A stretch of DNA of 64,000 nucleotides, taken from Triglochin maritima (lineage: Eukaryota > Streptophyta > Magnoliopsida > Alismatales > Juncaginaceae). The stretch covers positions 24,096,501-24,160,500 of the forward strand of contig OY821787.1 of assembly GCA_963682175.1 (NCBI GenBank), in the 5' to 3' direction. Positions within the stretch are counted from its first letter, which is position 1; the number at the start of each line of letters is the position of its first letter. Shown here piece after piece: positions 20,971-33,035 of the stretch. A program made the position numbers and the translations under genes. The notes below the pieces were generated by a model. It saw only the letters and a program-made list of their open reading frames with translations. It did not search any database and was not told the origin of the DNA.

Positions 20971-22360
20971 TGTTTAAACATTTTAATAACCGCAAGTGCA
21001 CGACCGCGATGAAGCGGTGGCAAGTACGGGTCGATTTTCACAGGGAGGTGTGTCAACTCTGGTTTGTTCGAAGGCAAGTGGGAAAAGAGAGGAGAAGACG
21101 TTGATTACGGTAAACTAGACTAAACTAAACTAGTAAGCACAAACAAGGAAATGAAAGCATGCAACAATGAAACTAAACTAACTAAGACAACAAGTTGGAA
21201 TTCAGGAATGGAAACCCCTAAGGGGTGGAGTGTGTGTACATATGAATTGAAACAAGTGATGAATGACACATGCATGTGTGTGTGTCATGTGTGTGTCTTC
21301 ATGCATAGGAAGTGTCTAAAGATGTGGTAAAACCTATCAATCCATTCACACAACGTATTAGCAATTACTACTTGATTAGCATAAGACTAGGCTCAGCATG
21401 AGAGGTATATAAATGTTATGGCAAAACTCATCAGAAACCAGGAACTTTTGTCAATAACAAACTTAAGCATGGGATGTCTAAATGTTATGGCAAAACACAT
21501 CAAAACGAAGTTTCTTCAATCAATCAAGCAAGCAAACACAAATACAAACACAAACTAACATGTAGCATATGCAACAGGAAATTTCAGTCAATAATGATGA
21601 GGAAACTAAGCATGGGAAGTGTCAAAATCTTAGGGCAAAACCCATCAAAAATCCCCCAACATGTAGATGATTAAAATACCCCCAATGAACATACAAACAT
21701 GTAAGTCTACACAATCAAAAAGTTCATCAAACATCCAAACTTCACAACATATATGTACATTATCTCAACCTCCCAAAGGGGGATGGAACTACTCAGACAT
21801 TATTAAGCTAACATTCAGATTAAGGAAAGAAAACATGCTCATTAATTCTACAAAGATTAAAACCAACAAAATTAACTAAAAATGCAAGAACTAAAAGAAA
21901 CAACAAGGAACTAACAAAACATTTTTTACTTCTCACTCACTTTACAAGTAGCATCTCTCCACCAGAGTTTTTCTCCAAGGCTTTACTCCTAGTAGAGGGA
22001 ATGGCCACCAAGAGAGGAGATCTATTACAAAGGAGGAGGAAGACTTCTATTTATAGCCGAACCATGAATCGTTTGAAGAAAGACTAGACCCGAATCTAAT
22101 TGCCAATATACTCATGATGGTGTAGAGCTTCTTGATTTGCTCATTGGTCCTTTTTGTTTACATCTGGGTCCTTCTCTTTTGCATCTCAGTCCATAAGTCT
22201 TTCAATTAGTCATTTTCCTTACTTTTAAGTCCTTTTTGAGTCTTTTCTTCTCAAACTTGTTTATTCTTGAAACTTAAACATAAAACTCGTTACGTAGCAT
22301 TGCTTAGGCTAACAATAAAGTATATAAGACACAAAAATATGCATGATATGATGTCAGTCA
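20971..22360 (-). repeat. 3' LTR of element B
   Basis: Inverted LTR from TGTTTAAACATTTT to GATGTCAGTCA, 1390 bp, with CCCCTAAGGGG near 21213, 40-bp motif copies near 21300-21640, and TATTTATA near 22050. The CCAAT-palindrome and GC-hairpin module upstream of the TATA box is deleted in this copy. Confidence 0.75.
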
Positions 22361-24203
22361 AATACCCCCACACCTAACTTTTGCTAGTCCCGAGTAAAAC
22401 AAAGAAAGACAAAAACGAATGAAAAGAAAAATTATTCGTAAAACAGGGAAATCCGAACTCACTTTCGTAGGAATCAAGGTTGCACTTAGCATGTGCAACA
22501 AGCCGTTAAACCCCCCTGTTGCCAAGGAGGAGGAGTGTTGTCTCCTGAGGGTTTTCAGCGGATACACCCACAAAATCCAAACAAAGATGCATTATTAAAC
22601 CTAGCAACACGACTCGATAGGCTTATTTTCGTCGATCATCGGACACGGTAATTCTACGGGTTGAGTCGATATATGTAATCAATCTACGCACCTAGCCTAA
22701 TGAACCATTCGTGCAAGTTAGTTAAGGACTTAGGTGACAGACATGGGCAACCATAACATACTCAAGTGATACAAAGTGTAAAGTCCATTAAGGTTCTTAT
22801 TTGCATTACCATTTCCTTTTTCTTTTTTTCTTTTGTTCTTTTTTTCTAGTTGGTGTGTAATTCTCCCAAGGTCAGGTTTCGTGCATCATTGCCTATGAGG
22901 AGTTACACTATCACGTACACCTTTCCCTACATCTCCACATAACGCATCCCTACCACCCGTGTAACGGGAGTTCGGTCGGTGCATCCCAAGTCAGATGACT
23001 CGAAAGCACCAAGCACTAAGTCCCCTCGGACCTAATTTCCTGAGTGATAGGAGTCGTGCGAGAAGAGAGAACACCACTTATTTATTTCTTATTTACATGG
23101 GAACCAAAACCCCTACACTTAAAGTTTTGCCACAAGATTTTAAGGGTCCCTGACTACGACAAACTTCCTTATATTAACAGACATGAATTATTTGACTCAC
23201 TAGGTTCATGGTGAACTTCTTTATTTGTTTGAGTACTGAAACCCTATGATTACACGCCCCCCGAGGGAAGACCAGGCTGCATCCTTACAACTTGATAAGA
23301 CCTAAAGCCAGTATACTAGATATCCTAATGCATCATGTTCAAGTCAATTCTGGGAGTTTTTCTTTTGATTGCCTCAAAATGGTTTTGCACATGCTAGACA
23401 AACGCAAAACCCACAAAAAAAATTCTTTCACAAACACAAGAAGATTTTTGAATGAAATGAAAATTTAAAAGCACTAGGCAAGCAAAAGAAAACAAGTCCC
23501 CAAGGATCATGGCAAACAGATATATCGATATTAAATGCAGCACATTAACATGACCCTAAGAATACAAACAAAATAAAACAAAAACAAAAGGAGAAAGACT
23601 CAACTATGTACACACGTAAAACACCCTCCCACACTTACTTCATGTATTGTCCTTAATGAATGTGAGTATGATACTACATGGATTTTTGCATTAAAAAGAA
23701 AATATCTCACCAACGTGAAGCACAAGGAATCTTTCGTGGTCATGTTGATGGACATAAACCTGGAGTCCCAAAAACCTATGAGATACTTAAGAAGGGAGAC
23801 AAATACGTCAAACAAATGTGGCCCAAATACTCAAGGGTTGGGGTCACAACAACCATTGCTCACTTGTGAAGTCTTTTGTGTTTTTTTGTTTTTTTCCATT
23901 TTTTTTTCTAAACAAAATATATACATCAACAAGGATATTCTCATTATCATTTGGTCAAGGAACATCAAATGAGAACATCGAGTCATGCAGACCAAAGATT
24001 TGCCTAGATGGGGCGCGTCATTGGTACTCTGAGGTGTCAGGAGGGGTGAAAGGTCAAAGCTGAAAGGGTCGAACCCCTCATGATATTGGTTGGGTGTAGG
24101 CAACATGAATGAGTGGAGTTGTGTTTCCTCACTAGGGTTTAGTTGCTCATCGAACAAAACCCTCCAACCAATAGGTGGGTGCATCGGAATGAGTTCCTCA
24201 GGC
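22361..24203 (-). other. 3' noncoding region of element B
   Basis: Begins (minus sense at the LTR end) with the inverted polypurine tract AATACCCCCACACCTAACTT (22361-22380). The inverted internal purine motif (CACCCTCCCACACTTACTTC) is at 23621-23640. Conserved blocks shared with A, C and E include 'CCTGAGGGTTTTCAGCGGAT' and 'CGTGTAACGGGAGTTCGGTC'. Frames here (such as 23831-24292) are short and not supported beyond the protease tail. Confidence 0.6.
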
Positions 24204-25240
24204 TCATTCGAGGGATGCAGCCGCTTCACTACGAATAATGCTTCTCCCCAAGCCATCCAGCAACGACCACCCGGCCTCCTTTGTATTATCAATCATAAGC
24301 TCGATCGCAGGTGGGTCCTTGTATGAGTCAAGATGAAGGTCAAAAGGCTCAACAGCCATGGAACATGGGGTAGAGACACCTTCTGGTATAGGCATATGCT
24401 GAGGTGTGTCCCCCTCACTAACTGTCTCAACTGAATCATCTAACAAACACTCCCTTTGTACATTCATGTTTGATGCCAACTCACTCTGTTGCATTGAAAA
24501 GACATGCAATGAGTTTTTTCTGGGACCACAAACATTCTCAACGGGTTTCGTTGATGTTAGGGGTGTTTGTTGATTTTACGGTGCTTTCTCTAATTGCCGG
24601 ATGAGGTTGAGATTTAAAGGTTGGTCCAAGGATTCTTGTTGCCTACCAGAGTTGAACACATGAAACTCGACACTCATGGTATCGAATGAGAGCTTCATGA
24701 AACCATTTCTACAATTAATTAACGCGTTCCCAGAAATGGTCTACCCAAAATCAAAGGTATTCAAGAGTGGGTGTTGGGAATAGGATTGGTATCGAGGACG
24801 ACAAAATCTACTGGAAATATAAAATCTCCAACTTTGATAAGCACATCCTCAATAATCCCCTTTCGGATATGAATGGATCTATCCACCAATTGGAGGGTGA
24901 TCTTTGTTGGTTTCAATTCTCCCAAGTTCAACTCTTGATAAATAGAAAATGGGAGGAGGTTAACCGCTGATCCTAAATCAAGCAATACATTGCTCATGTT
25001 AGTGTCCCCTATCGTACACTGAATAGTAGGACACCCAGGGTCCTTGTACTTTGTGTATATAGGATTGGACAAAAGTGAGCTTATACTTGCAGTTAAGAAT
25101 GCTTTCTTAGGAACACTAGTCTTCATCTTTGTTGTGCAGAGATCATTCAACACTTTGGCATATTGAGGTATTTGTTGGATGACATCCAACAAGGGGATGT
25201 TAACCTTCACTTGCTTAAAGACCTCTAACATTTTATCCAT
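24204..25240 (-). pseudogene. Aspartic protease of element B with degenerate tail
   Basis: Frame 24761-25240 reads MDKMLEVFKQVKVNIPLLDV, then KKAFLTASISSLLSNPIYTK, KYKDPGCPTIQCTIGD, the catalytic LLDLGSAVNLLPFSIYQ and VDRSIHIRKGIIEDVLIKVG. Asp-Leu-Gly is kept, with Ser-Ala for the usual Ala-Ser. The flap-distal motif (LGRPFL) appears just after a frame change near 24760. An acidic tail (frame 24204-24509, LLDDSVETVSEGDTPQHMPI) corresponds to the post-protease tail in A and E but is itself frameshifted. No reverse transcriptase follows; the 3' noncoding region starts directly. Confidence 0.75.
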
Positions 25241-25449
25241 TGTGTTACTCTGCTTCTTGGTTAACCTACTAGGATAGGGAGCCTTTTGCAGTTAGGTTTT
25301 CTACGGTGCCTAAGAAGGAGGCGTTGGTGTATTACCCTCACCCTCAGCTTTCTCCTCACCATCGTTCCCATCGAGGGGCTACGCAGATGATGGTGGTGGC
25401 AAGGAATTGTTATTGTCAACTTGCTTTCCTTTCCTTAAGGTTATAATGG

Positions 25450-26134
25450 CATTAACATGGTGAACAAGTTCCTCCAAATAGTTCACTTACCACCCCCGAG
25501 GTACCAAACTCTCATTTTGCATGTGTTGTTGCTGGTACATGCGAGGGTTAGCCTCTGGCTGGCTAGGCAGAGTCTCTCTCTCTCTCTCATGGACAGAATG
25601 AGCCAATTGACCCATCTGAAGCTCAAGAGATTTGATGGTCTGCTGATTTGAAGTGAGAACTTGAGTTGTGGATGACATAAAAAATTTAATTGACTTCTCA
25701 AGTCCACGAGTCAAGGTCTCAAGTGAACTAAATCGAGTTTCCATATTGTTAGAATTTGGGAAACCCAGTGGGTTGGTGATCGGGGCTTGGGGTGGCTGAA
25801 AAGACTGTGGATGCATGGGAGCTTGGTGTGGCATGTTAGGAGGTCTAGAGAAGTTTGAAGGACCACCTTGGACATTATTTTGGTTCCACGAAAAGTTAGG
25901 GTGGTTCCTCCATATGGGATTATATGATGATGAGTATGGGTCATTCCTGGATCTATCATAGCTGGCATTGTAATGTTCCATCTCAGGACGAATAGATGCA
26001 CACTCGCCTCCCACATGACCTATCCTACCACATGAATGACAGGGAACAGACCAGATGCAGACACATGAGACACACCTTGTTAGTTTTGGAGCTTAATCGA
26101 ATCCATACGGTGCATTAAGGCCACCATGCGTGCT
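25450..26134 (-). pseudogene. Gag C-terminal half of element B with intact zinc knuckle
   Basis: Reading right to left from the C insertion: RMVALMHRMDSIKLQN, a stop, then an intact CCHC knuckle CHSCGRIGHVGGEC (C-X2-C-X4-H-X4-C) around 25995-26040. An Asn/Pro/Ser/Gln-rich linker follows (NFSWNQNNVQGGPSNFSRPP, HQAPMHPQSFQPPQAPITNP), then an amphipathic helix ending SLELQMGQLAHSVHERERE and LPSQPEANPR, the same motif as in A. The frame is open from 26014 to 25487. This is the nucleocapsid portion; the matching capsid portion lies at 38691-39772. A second copy of its first 220 bp stands at 37111-37328. Confidence 0.8.
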
Positions 26135-27507
26135 GATTGAACGATTTAATTATAACCGCAAGTGCACGGCCATGTTGAAGCAATGGAAAATATGGGTCGA
26201 TCCACAGGGAGGTGTGTCGACTTTAGTTTATTCGAAGGCGATTGGGAAAGAAAGGAGAGAAATGATTTATTAAACTAAACTACTAAACTAGAAAGGAGGG
26301 AATGAAAGCACGAAATGAACTAAACTAAGTGACTAATAAAAGAAGATAGAAATCAGGAATGGACAACCCCTAAGGGGTGGAGTGTGTGTGTACGCATGAA
26401 ATAAGTGTGGTGAATGCATACAATAAGCTCAAGTGTAGTTAGTGTTTGTTAATGCATAAGAAGTACCTAATGGCAAGACCTATCATTTAAAGCACTAACC
26501 TAGGTGATTAATTTGAGCATGACAAGTTCGTTATTAAGAACATAAACAAGCATGGAATGTACCTAAACATAATGGTAGAAACCATCAAGTAAAAGTTCTT
26601 ATTAATTCAAGCAAGCACACTAACATTTCTCAGAAACATCAATGTCTAGCATTCATACCATCTACATAATATGTATACACATCTACTCCACCCCCAAAGG
26701 GGATGGAACTACTCACGCATATTTAAACTAACATTTATACTAAGTAAAAAAACATGCTTAAACTAATTAAGAAGACTAAAACAACAAGTTAACTAAGTAT
26801 GAAAGAATTGAAAATACAAGATAATATGAAGAAAACTTAACAAAACATCTATTATTACTCACTCAATTACAAGTAGCTTCTCTCCACCAGGGTTTTTGCT
26901 TCAAGGATTTTACTCCTAGTAGAGAGGTTGGCCACCAAGAGAGAGATTGGATACAAGAGAGGAGGGAAAGTTCTATTTATAGCCATAGAAAAAGGTAATC
27001 CGGGACAATCCCCCGGTATGGGACTAAACATATACAAAAATAGACTAAATACACTCTAATACACGCCCCCACAGAAATCTTAGCGGATCCGGAGCAACCC
27101 GGACCACCAATCTTTGGTCCCAGACCGCTAATTGGTGGTCTACAGGGTTTGGATCACGCTGGGCTTTCTTCTGGGCTTTTCTGGATGTCTTTGTTTGTCT
27201 TTGATGCATCTACTTCGCTTGCTGGAGCTCGGACCCGAATAGAATTGCCAAAATACTCCCATGATGGTGTGGAGTATTCTTGTTTTCTCATTGGTCCTTT
27301 GATATTACGTTCAGGTCCTTCAATCTTGCATCTTAGTCCTTGAGTCTCTCAACTCAGTCTTTTTTCCCGCCTTTAGGTCCTTTTATGCCTCTTCTCTTCA
27401 AACCTATTTATTTCTAAAATTCAAACATAAAGCTCATTACGCAGCCTTGTTTAAATGAAAGATAATGGATATAAGATACAAATGTAAGCATGAAATGATG
27501 TCAATCA
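26135..27507 (-). repeat. 3' LTR of element C
   Basis: TGATTGAACGATT ... GATGTCAATCA, 1373 bp, followed by the inverted polypurine tract AATACCCCCATACCTAACTT. Inverted TATTTATA near 26975; palindrome pair GGACCACCAATCTTTGGTCC (27101-27120) and AGACCGCTAATTGGTGGTCT (27122-27141). Confidence 0.85.
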
Positions 27508-29012
27508 AATACCCCCATACCTAACTTTTGCTAGTCCCGAGCAAAACAAAGAAAGAGAAGCATACGAAAAACAAGAAATCCTAACTCACTTTCGTAGGAA
27601 TCACGGTTCCACTTAGCACGTGCAACAAGCCGTTAGACCTCCTTGTCTCCAAGGAGAAGGAGTGTTGCCTCCTGAGGGTTTTGAGCCGACATACCCACAA
27701 AATCCGAACATAGATGCATTATTCAATCTAGAAATTCGACTTGATGGACTCATTTTTATGGATCATTGGACGCGGTAATCCTACGGGCCGACTCCATATA
27801 GGTATTCAGTCCACATACCTAGCCTAATGAATCCTTTGTGCAAGTTAATTAAGGACTTAAGTGAAAGACATGGATAACCTTAACATGCTCAAGTGATACA
27901 AAGTGTAAAGTCCATTAAGGTTCTTATTTGCATTACCCTTTTTTTCCTTTTTGTTTTTTTTCTTACTTTTTTATCTTCTTTTCTTTAGTTGGAGTTTCAT
28001 TCTCCCAGGGTCAGGTTTCGTGCATCATTTCCCATGAGAACTTACACTATCACGTACACCTTTCCCCGAATCTCCACATAGGACAATCCCTACCACCCGT
28101 GTAACGGGAGTTCTGTCGGCGCATTTCAAGTCAGATGACTCAAAAGCACCAGGCACAAAGTCCCCTCAGACCTACTTTCCCGAGTGATAGGAGTTGTACG
28201 AGAAAAGAGAACACCTACTCACTTATTTCTTATCTACACATGAACCAAAGCCCCTACACTTAATGTCTCACAACAAGATTTAAAGGGTCCTTGACTACAA
28301 ACTTCCTTAAATTAACATACACGAATTATTGACTCACTAGGTTCAGGGTGGACTTCTTTAATTATTTGAGTACTGAAACCCTATGATTACTCGCCCCCCG
28401 AGGGAAAACTGGGTTGCATCCTAACGACTAGATAAGTCCTAAAGCCATTGTACTAGATATCCTAATGCATGAAGTTCAAGACAATTTTGGGAGCTTTGTT
28501 TTTACTTTGCCTTTCAACGGTTTTTCACATGCTAAACACAAGATTTTGAAAGAAATGTGAAAATTTTAAAGCACTAGGCAAGCAAAAGAAGACAAGTCAC
28601 CCACGGATCATGGCAAGCAGATATATCGAAATTAAATACAGCACGCTAACCTGACCATATCAATACACACACGTAAAACACCCCCCATAGCTACTTCATG
28701 CATTGTCCTAAATGAATGTGAGCATGAAACTACATGGATTTATGCATGAAAAAGGAAGGATCCCACAAACATGAAGCGCAAAAGGAAGTTCATGGTTATG
28801 TTGATGGACACAAACCTGAATTCCCTCAAATCCTGTGAGATGCTAAAGAAGGGATACAATTACGTGAAAGAAATAGGGCACAAATACTCAAGGGTTGGAG
28901 CCCACTGAAGGAGTCTTCCTCTTTTTCTTTCTTTTTTTCTTTTTTTCTTTTTTTCAAAGTTAACTTTATACAAACATGAAAGATTAACCATTCATGCAGG
29001 AACATGAATCGT
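27508..29012 (-). other. 3' noncoding region of element C
   Basis: Between integrase and LTR, with no coding frame of note. It matches element A 1907-3163 along its length, including the internal purine motif (inverted, CACCCCCCATAGCTACTTC near 28679). T-rich runs at 27940-27990 and 28915-28960. No env-like gene is recognisable here. Confidence 0.65.
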
Positions 29013-29812
29013 TCAGTACAAGAGAGGTTCATGAAGGATCATGACCTCCTCGACTTCAGCTGGTGCTCCCTCCAAATAGGGTTTGAGGCGTTGTCCATTA
29101 ACTTTGAACACGTCCCCATTGCGTAGCTCTTCCAACTCCACAATGTAGAGTTTACGCTGCACCCCCGCTTGATCAAGATCCATATTCAGGTTTTTGATCG
29201 CCCAGAAAGCACGATGCTCAAGCTCAACTGGTAGGTGGCAAGCCATGCCATACACTACCCAATATGGGGACATACCCAAATTGGTCTTGTACGCGGTGCG
29301 GAAGGCCCACAACACGTCATTCAACTTAGTTGACCAATCCTTCCCCAAGGAATTAACTATCATCTCAAGGATTTGCTTTAATTGACGGTTAGATACTTTG
29401 ACCTGCCCACTAGTATGCGGATGATATGGGGTCGCAAGCTTGTGGGTGATCGAATATTTCCCCATAAGCGCTTCAAAGGAGCGATTACAGAAGTGGGTAC
29501 CCCTATCGCTGATTATGGTACGAGGAGTACCAAATTGTGCAAAAATGTCCCTTAATAATTTGGTGACCACCTTGTTGTCATTGGTCTTTGTGGGTATAGC
29601 CTCAACCCACTTAGACACATAGTCAATGGCCACCAGAATGTAAACATTCCCGAACGAGTTCAGGAAGGGATCCATAAAGTTGATGCCCCACACATTGAAG
29701 ATGTCGACAACAAGGACATTTTGCAAAGGCATCATGTCACGTCGACTAATCCTGCCAAGGTGCTGGCACCTATCAGAATGCTTACAAAAGTCGTAAGCAT
29801 CTTTGAAAAGAG
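29013..29812 (-). pseudogene. Integrase of element C, core domain nearly intact
   Basis: Inserts element cDNA into chromosomes. Before the D insertion point the frame reads [20 protein letters not shown], the Cys pair of the HHCC zinc-binding domain; the His pair (HFCHSKACGGHFG) lies in the other half near 35290. The core (29013-29735) holds [18 protein letters not shown] with the first catalytic Asp, [35 protein letters not shown] with the second Asp, [19 protein letters not shown] with the catalytic Glu position read as V-K-V (usually GQAEVSN), then [19 protein letters not shown] and [16 protein letters not shown]. So Glu to Lys is a likely inactivating change. The C-terminus ends [14 protein letters not shown], the Athila pattern. 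Confidence 0.85.
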
Positions 29813-31334
29813 TGTTGGTTTTTGGGCCTTAATCTATTGTTTGATGATTTCATCAACCTAATCTTAATTATAATCATGTAGAGTAGCACACATATTGCAT
29901 TGCATATATTTTGCTTTGTGCTAACCTCTACAGGTGATCAAGACTCAAGGAAGAAAGGAAATCAAGTCAAGACATGTAATCAAGCTCATTTGAAGACATG
30001 TATTTTGTATTTCTTTGAGTCTTTAGGAACTTGTGTAAATTGAGCATACTTGTGCTAAAATCAAGTTAAACACACATTAGGATCCTTATAGAAGTCACAC
30101 ACGAAATTTCACATAATTTGGACTTCAATAGATAACCCAAACTTAGACCGGAAAACACTAAACCTGAACCCTAACTGTCTACCCACATTCGGTCGACCGC
30201 AACAGGCCGTTCGGTCGGCCGGATGATCAAGTATCCTATATGTGTTTTCACTACCCGGTTTTGGTCGACCGTGTTTTGCCTTTCGGTCGACCGTCTGAAC
30301 TTAATTTTCCGACCGTTATTTTTGTCGTATATACCCAACGGTCGTATTCGTATTAAACCAAAAATACCCCAAATACATTTCATGTATCGGTCGACCGAGG
30401 ACCAAGATCGGTCGACCGTTTGTCCATCTCTTGACAAACCCGAATCTCCTGTTGAAAAACGGTCGACCGCTAGACCTGTTTCGGTCGACCAAATATCTAA
30501 TTGTTTGTCAACCCCAAAGTGCCTGGACGAAATCGGTCGACCGAACCCTTTTCTTGTGTTCGACCAATGACTTAAGTGTACCTAAGTCGTAGCGTTGGGC
30601 GGTCGAGCGTTACCTAACCGGTCGAACGAACTTAGTTCAAAACTGCCAAACGGTCGACCGTTCATCCCGATCCGGTCGACCGAATTCATCCAGAATTGGG
30701 TCCTGCAGTTTCTGTTTTGTGTAAACACACATCAACTCATACCTAATCAAATCCCAACGACTCTATTCTCTCTAATGCCTATATAAGGAGTTGTAAAACA
30801 CATTTTAACACAAGTCTCCCACTACAAACTCGTCCAATACATTAGAGAGAATCCAAAACACTCAAAGCTTCAAACCTTCCACACTTTAGTCATAATTCCA
30901 ATCCTACTCAAGTGTTCTCAAGAATTAGAGAGTGTTGCTCCACTCAATTGTTTGTCAAAGGAAGCAAGGACTTCGGTGAAAGCCCGAAGTGTACCTCTCG
31001 GATTGTGAGAGGAAGAATTCAAGCAAGCGAGGTTGTTCGCGGTGCTTGTGGTGTAAAGGTGTTCTCTCCCGGCCCGGAACGGGGAGTGGTTAGTGAAGAC
31101 GTAGGCGGAGCTCACGGAGTCGAGCGGAGCGTACAAGAGAGGACTAGGACCCGGGTGGGGCGCCAAACCTCTATAAAATCCCGGTGTGATTGTGGTTTGC
31201 TTATTTCTTCCCTACTTGCTTGTATTTGTTTTAAAATTCCGCTGCATCATCTTTTGGCTTGCAAGTAGAGTTTGTTTAGGATTAAATTTGTTAATTAGCC
31301 TTAATTGTGGACCCATAACCCACACGATCCTACA
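29813..31334 (+). repeat. Left LTR of element D
   Basis: TGTTGGTTTT ... CGATCCTACA, 1522 bp. U3 has an array of GGTCGACC palindromes between 30189 and 30681 (nine or more exact, several variants). TATATAAG at 30780-30787. In the transcribed part are two perfect small hairpins: ACTTCGG/CCGAAGT (30970-30990) and CCTCTC/GAGAGG (30994-31012). Confidence 0.9.
30189..30681 (+). promoter_or_regulatory. Array of CGGTCGACCG palindromes in D LTR U3
   Basis: The 10-bp palindrome CGGTCGACCG or a one-base variant occurs 13 times in about 490 bp, upstream of the TATA box at 30780. Equivalent arrays lie in the right LTR (34059-34553), in D2 (inverted, 60270-60690) and, more decayed, in copia I (53766-54130). 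Likely binding sites for a host factor or a dense CpG target; function is inferred. Confidence 0.6.
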
Positions 31335-31336
31335 TT

Positions 31337-31349
31337 TGGTATCAGAACC
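31337..31349 (+). other. Primer-binding site of element D (initiator Met-tRNA)
   Basis: TGGTATCAGAACC begins two bases after the LTR end CTACA. It matches the standard plant copia primer site TGGTATCAGAGC except near its end. Confidence 0.8.
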
Positions 31350-31386
31350 TTGTTAGCTAAATTGCATACTTAATCGTATTTTTAGC

Positions 31387-33035
31387 ATGGCTAGTACATC
31401 TAATCACGTAGAGAGATTATGCACTACTCGACCTCCTTTGCTAAATGGGTCAAATTATAATTATTGGAAGAATAGGATGAAAATATTCCTAATTTCAAAT
31501 GACCTTAAGTATTGGATGTTTCTCCAAAATCCATACACACCCCCAAATGAAGATGAATTAGATTCACTCACTATGCCCAAAATGAAAGAAATTGAGATGA
31601 ACTCAAAAATTATGAACATCTATATTGTGGGCTAAATGAGGGTGAATATAATAGGATTAGAGGGTGTGTTAGTGCATATGAAATTTGGCATAGACTTCAA
31701 ATGCATCATGAGGGGGATAGCAAAACTAAGGAAACCCGCATTAGTCTCCTCATGTATAAATATGAAATATTTTCTATGCAAATCGGTGAGAACATAAGCG
31801 AAATGAACACTCGCTTCACCGATATTACTAACTCTCTTTTGGTTCTTGGAAGAAAAATCAATGAAGCAGAAATGACAAGGAAGTTCCTCCGGTCACTGAG
31901 CATCGATTGGGAAGATAAAGTCATCGCAATTGAAGAGGCGCATGATCTTTCAAAATTAAAGATGGAGGAACTCGTTGGAAATCTCATGGCTTATGAGCTC
32001 CAAATAAACCATCGGAAGGAGAGGGAAGCCTCCAAGAACAAACACACCTTGGGATTACATGCAAACATTGACCAACCAAGGAAGAGTGTAGAAGATGAGG
32101 ACATTGAAGTCCTAGCCAAAGACTTCTTCAAATACCTCAAGAAGGATAAAGAAGAAAAGAATGAAAGAAGAGGTAGAAGAAGTGAAAAGAGAGAAAAGAA
32201 GAAGGAGAAGGAGGAGAGTGAAAATGAGAGAAGAGAAGGGGAGAAGAAAAAGGATAGAAGGGAGAGCAGAAGAGAAAAGGAGAAGGGCAAGAGAAGAGAA
32301 AGGAAGGAGGAAGCACACAAGGCTACATGGGATGATTCATCGTCTTCATCGTCATCCAAATCAACCACACCTTCATCAACAAAGGAATATGCACACATGT
32401 GCTACATGGCAATTCAAGATGAAGGAAGTGAGGTAGAATCTAACTCTTGCTCTTGTAATTCATGCTCAACTAAGTCATATTATAGTGATAGCTCACATTC
32501 TAGTGCAAACGATGAAAATTATACACATGATGAGCTTCAAAATGCATTTCATGACTTAGTTAAACAATATGAGATCATTTGTGATAAAAATAAGAATGCT
32601 AGAAAGATAATCAAAGATCTCCAAAGCAAAATTGAAACATGCATGAATGAGAAAAATGAGGTGGTTGCTAAACTAGAAAAGTTTGCATCAAATTTTGATA
32701 AATTAAAAGCAACACCTATAGATGTTGAACAATTAGATCTTCATGCTTGCAATGTGCAATTAAGAAAAGATCTAGAAAAGTTCACCAATGGAACTAAGAT
32801 GCTTAACATGCTATTAGGAAGTCAAAGGCAATCTTTGCAAAAACATGGTTTAGGATTTAATGCAAAATTGAAAAATCAGGCTTCCTATACAACTTTAAAT
32901 GGAAAGCACTTAGTGGTAAAGCATACTTCCTCAAATGTGTGGGCTCCTAAAACCAAAATGGTTTGGGTTCCCAAAGCTAATATTCAAGGACCTAAAGTTG
33001 TTTGGGTACCTAAATCTACACTTGTAGATGCTTGA
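31387..33035 (+). pseudogene. Gag of element D (UBN2 domain, charged block in place of zinc knuckle)
   Basis: Copia-type capsid protein. The start MASTSNHVERLCTTRPPLLN and NYNYWKNRMKIFLISNDLKY belong to the N-terminal UBN2 region. A one-base deletion near 31620 shifts the frame (the sister D2 reads on as ILYCGINEGQYNRIRGCE); the main frame then runs 31701-33035 for 444 residues. UBN2 continues through YEIFSMQIGENISEMNTRFT and 'KFLRSLSIDWEDKVIAIEEA'. After FFKYLKK (about residue 150) there is a stretch of some 65 residues almost only of K, R and E, then ATWDDSSSSSSSKS. In SIRE-like Gags this interval normally holds the CCHC knuckle; none is present. A predicted coiled-coil follows (LQSKIETCMNEKNEVVAKLE), and the tail has two VWVPK motifs. 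A stop at 33033-33035 ends it with no pol after. Confidence 0.85.

Noticed and set aside
27508..29012. Env-like gene between integrase and 3' LTR of element C
   Set aside because: No frame above about 70 residues, no signal peptide or membrane segment that survives comparison with A, B and E.
30912..31268. 118-residue frame in D LTR, also at 34780-35136
   Set aside because: It lies in the LTR leader over structured hairpins, has no domain, and the homologous D2 and D3 segments do not keep the frame.
31991..32398. Long Ser/Leu/Phe-rich minus-strand frame opposite the D gag charged block, and its twin at 58635-58838
   Set aside because: It is the antisense of the K/R/E-rich Gag codons; no own motifs and no start context.
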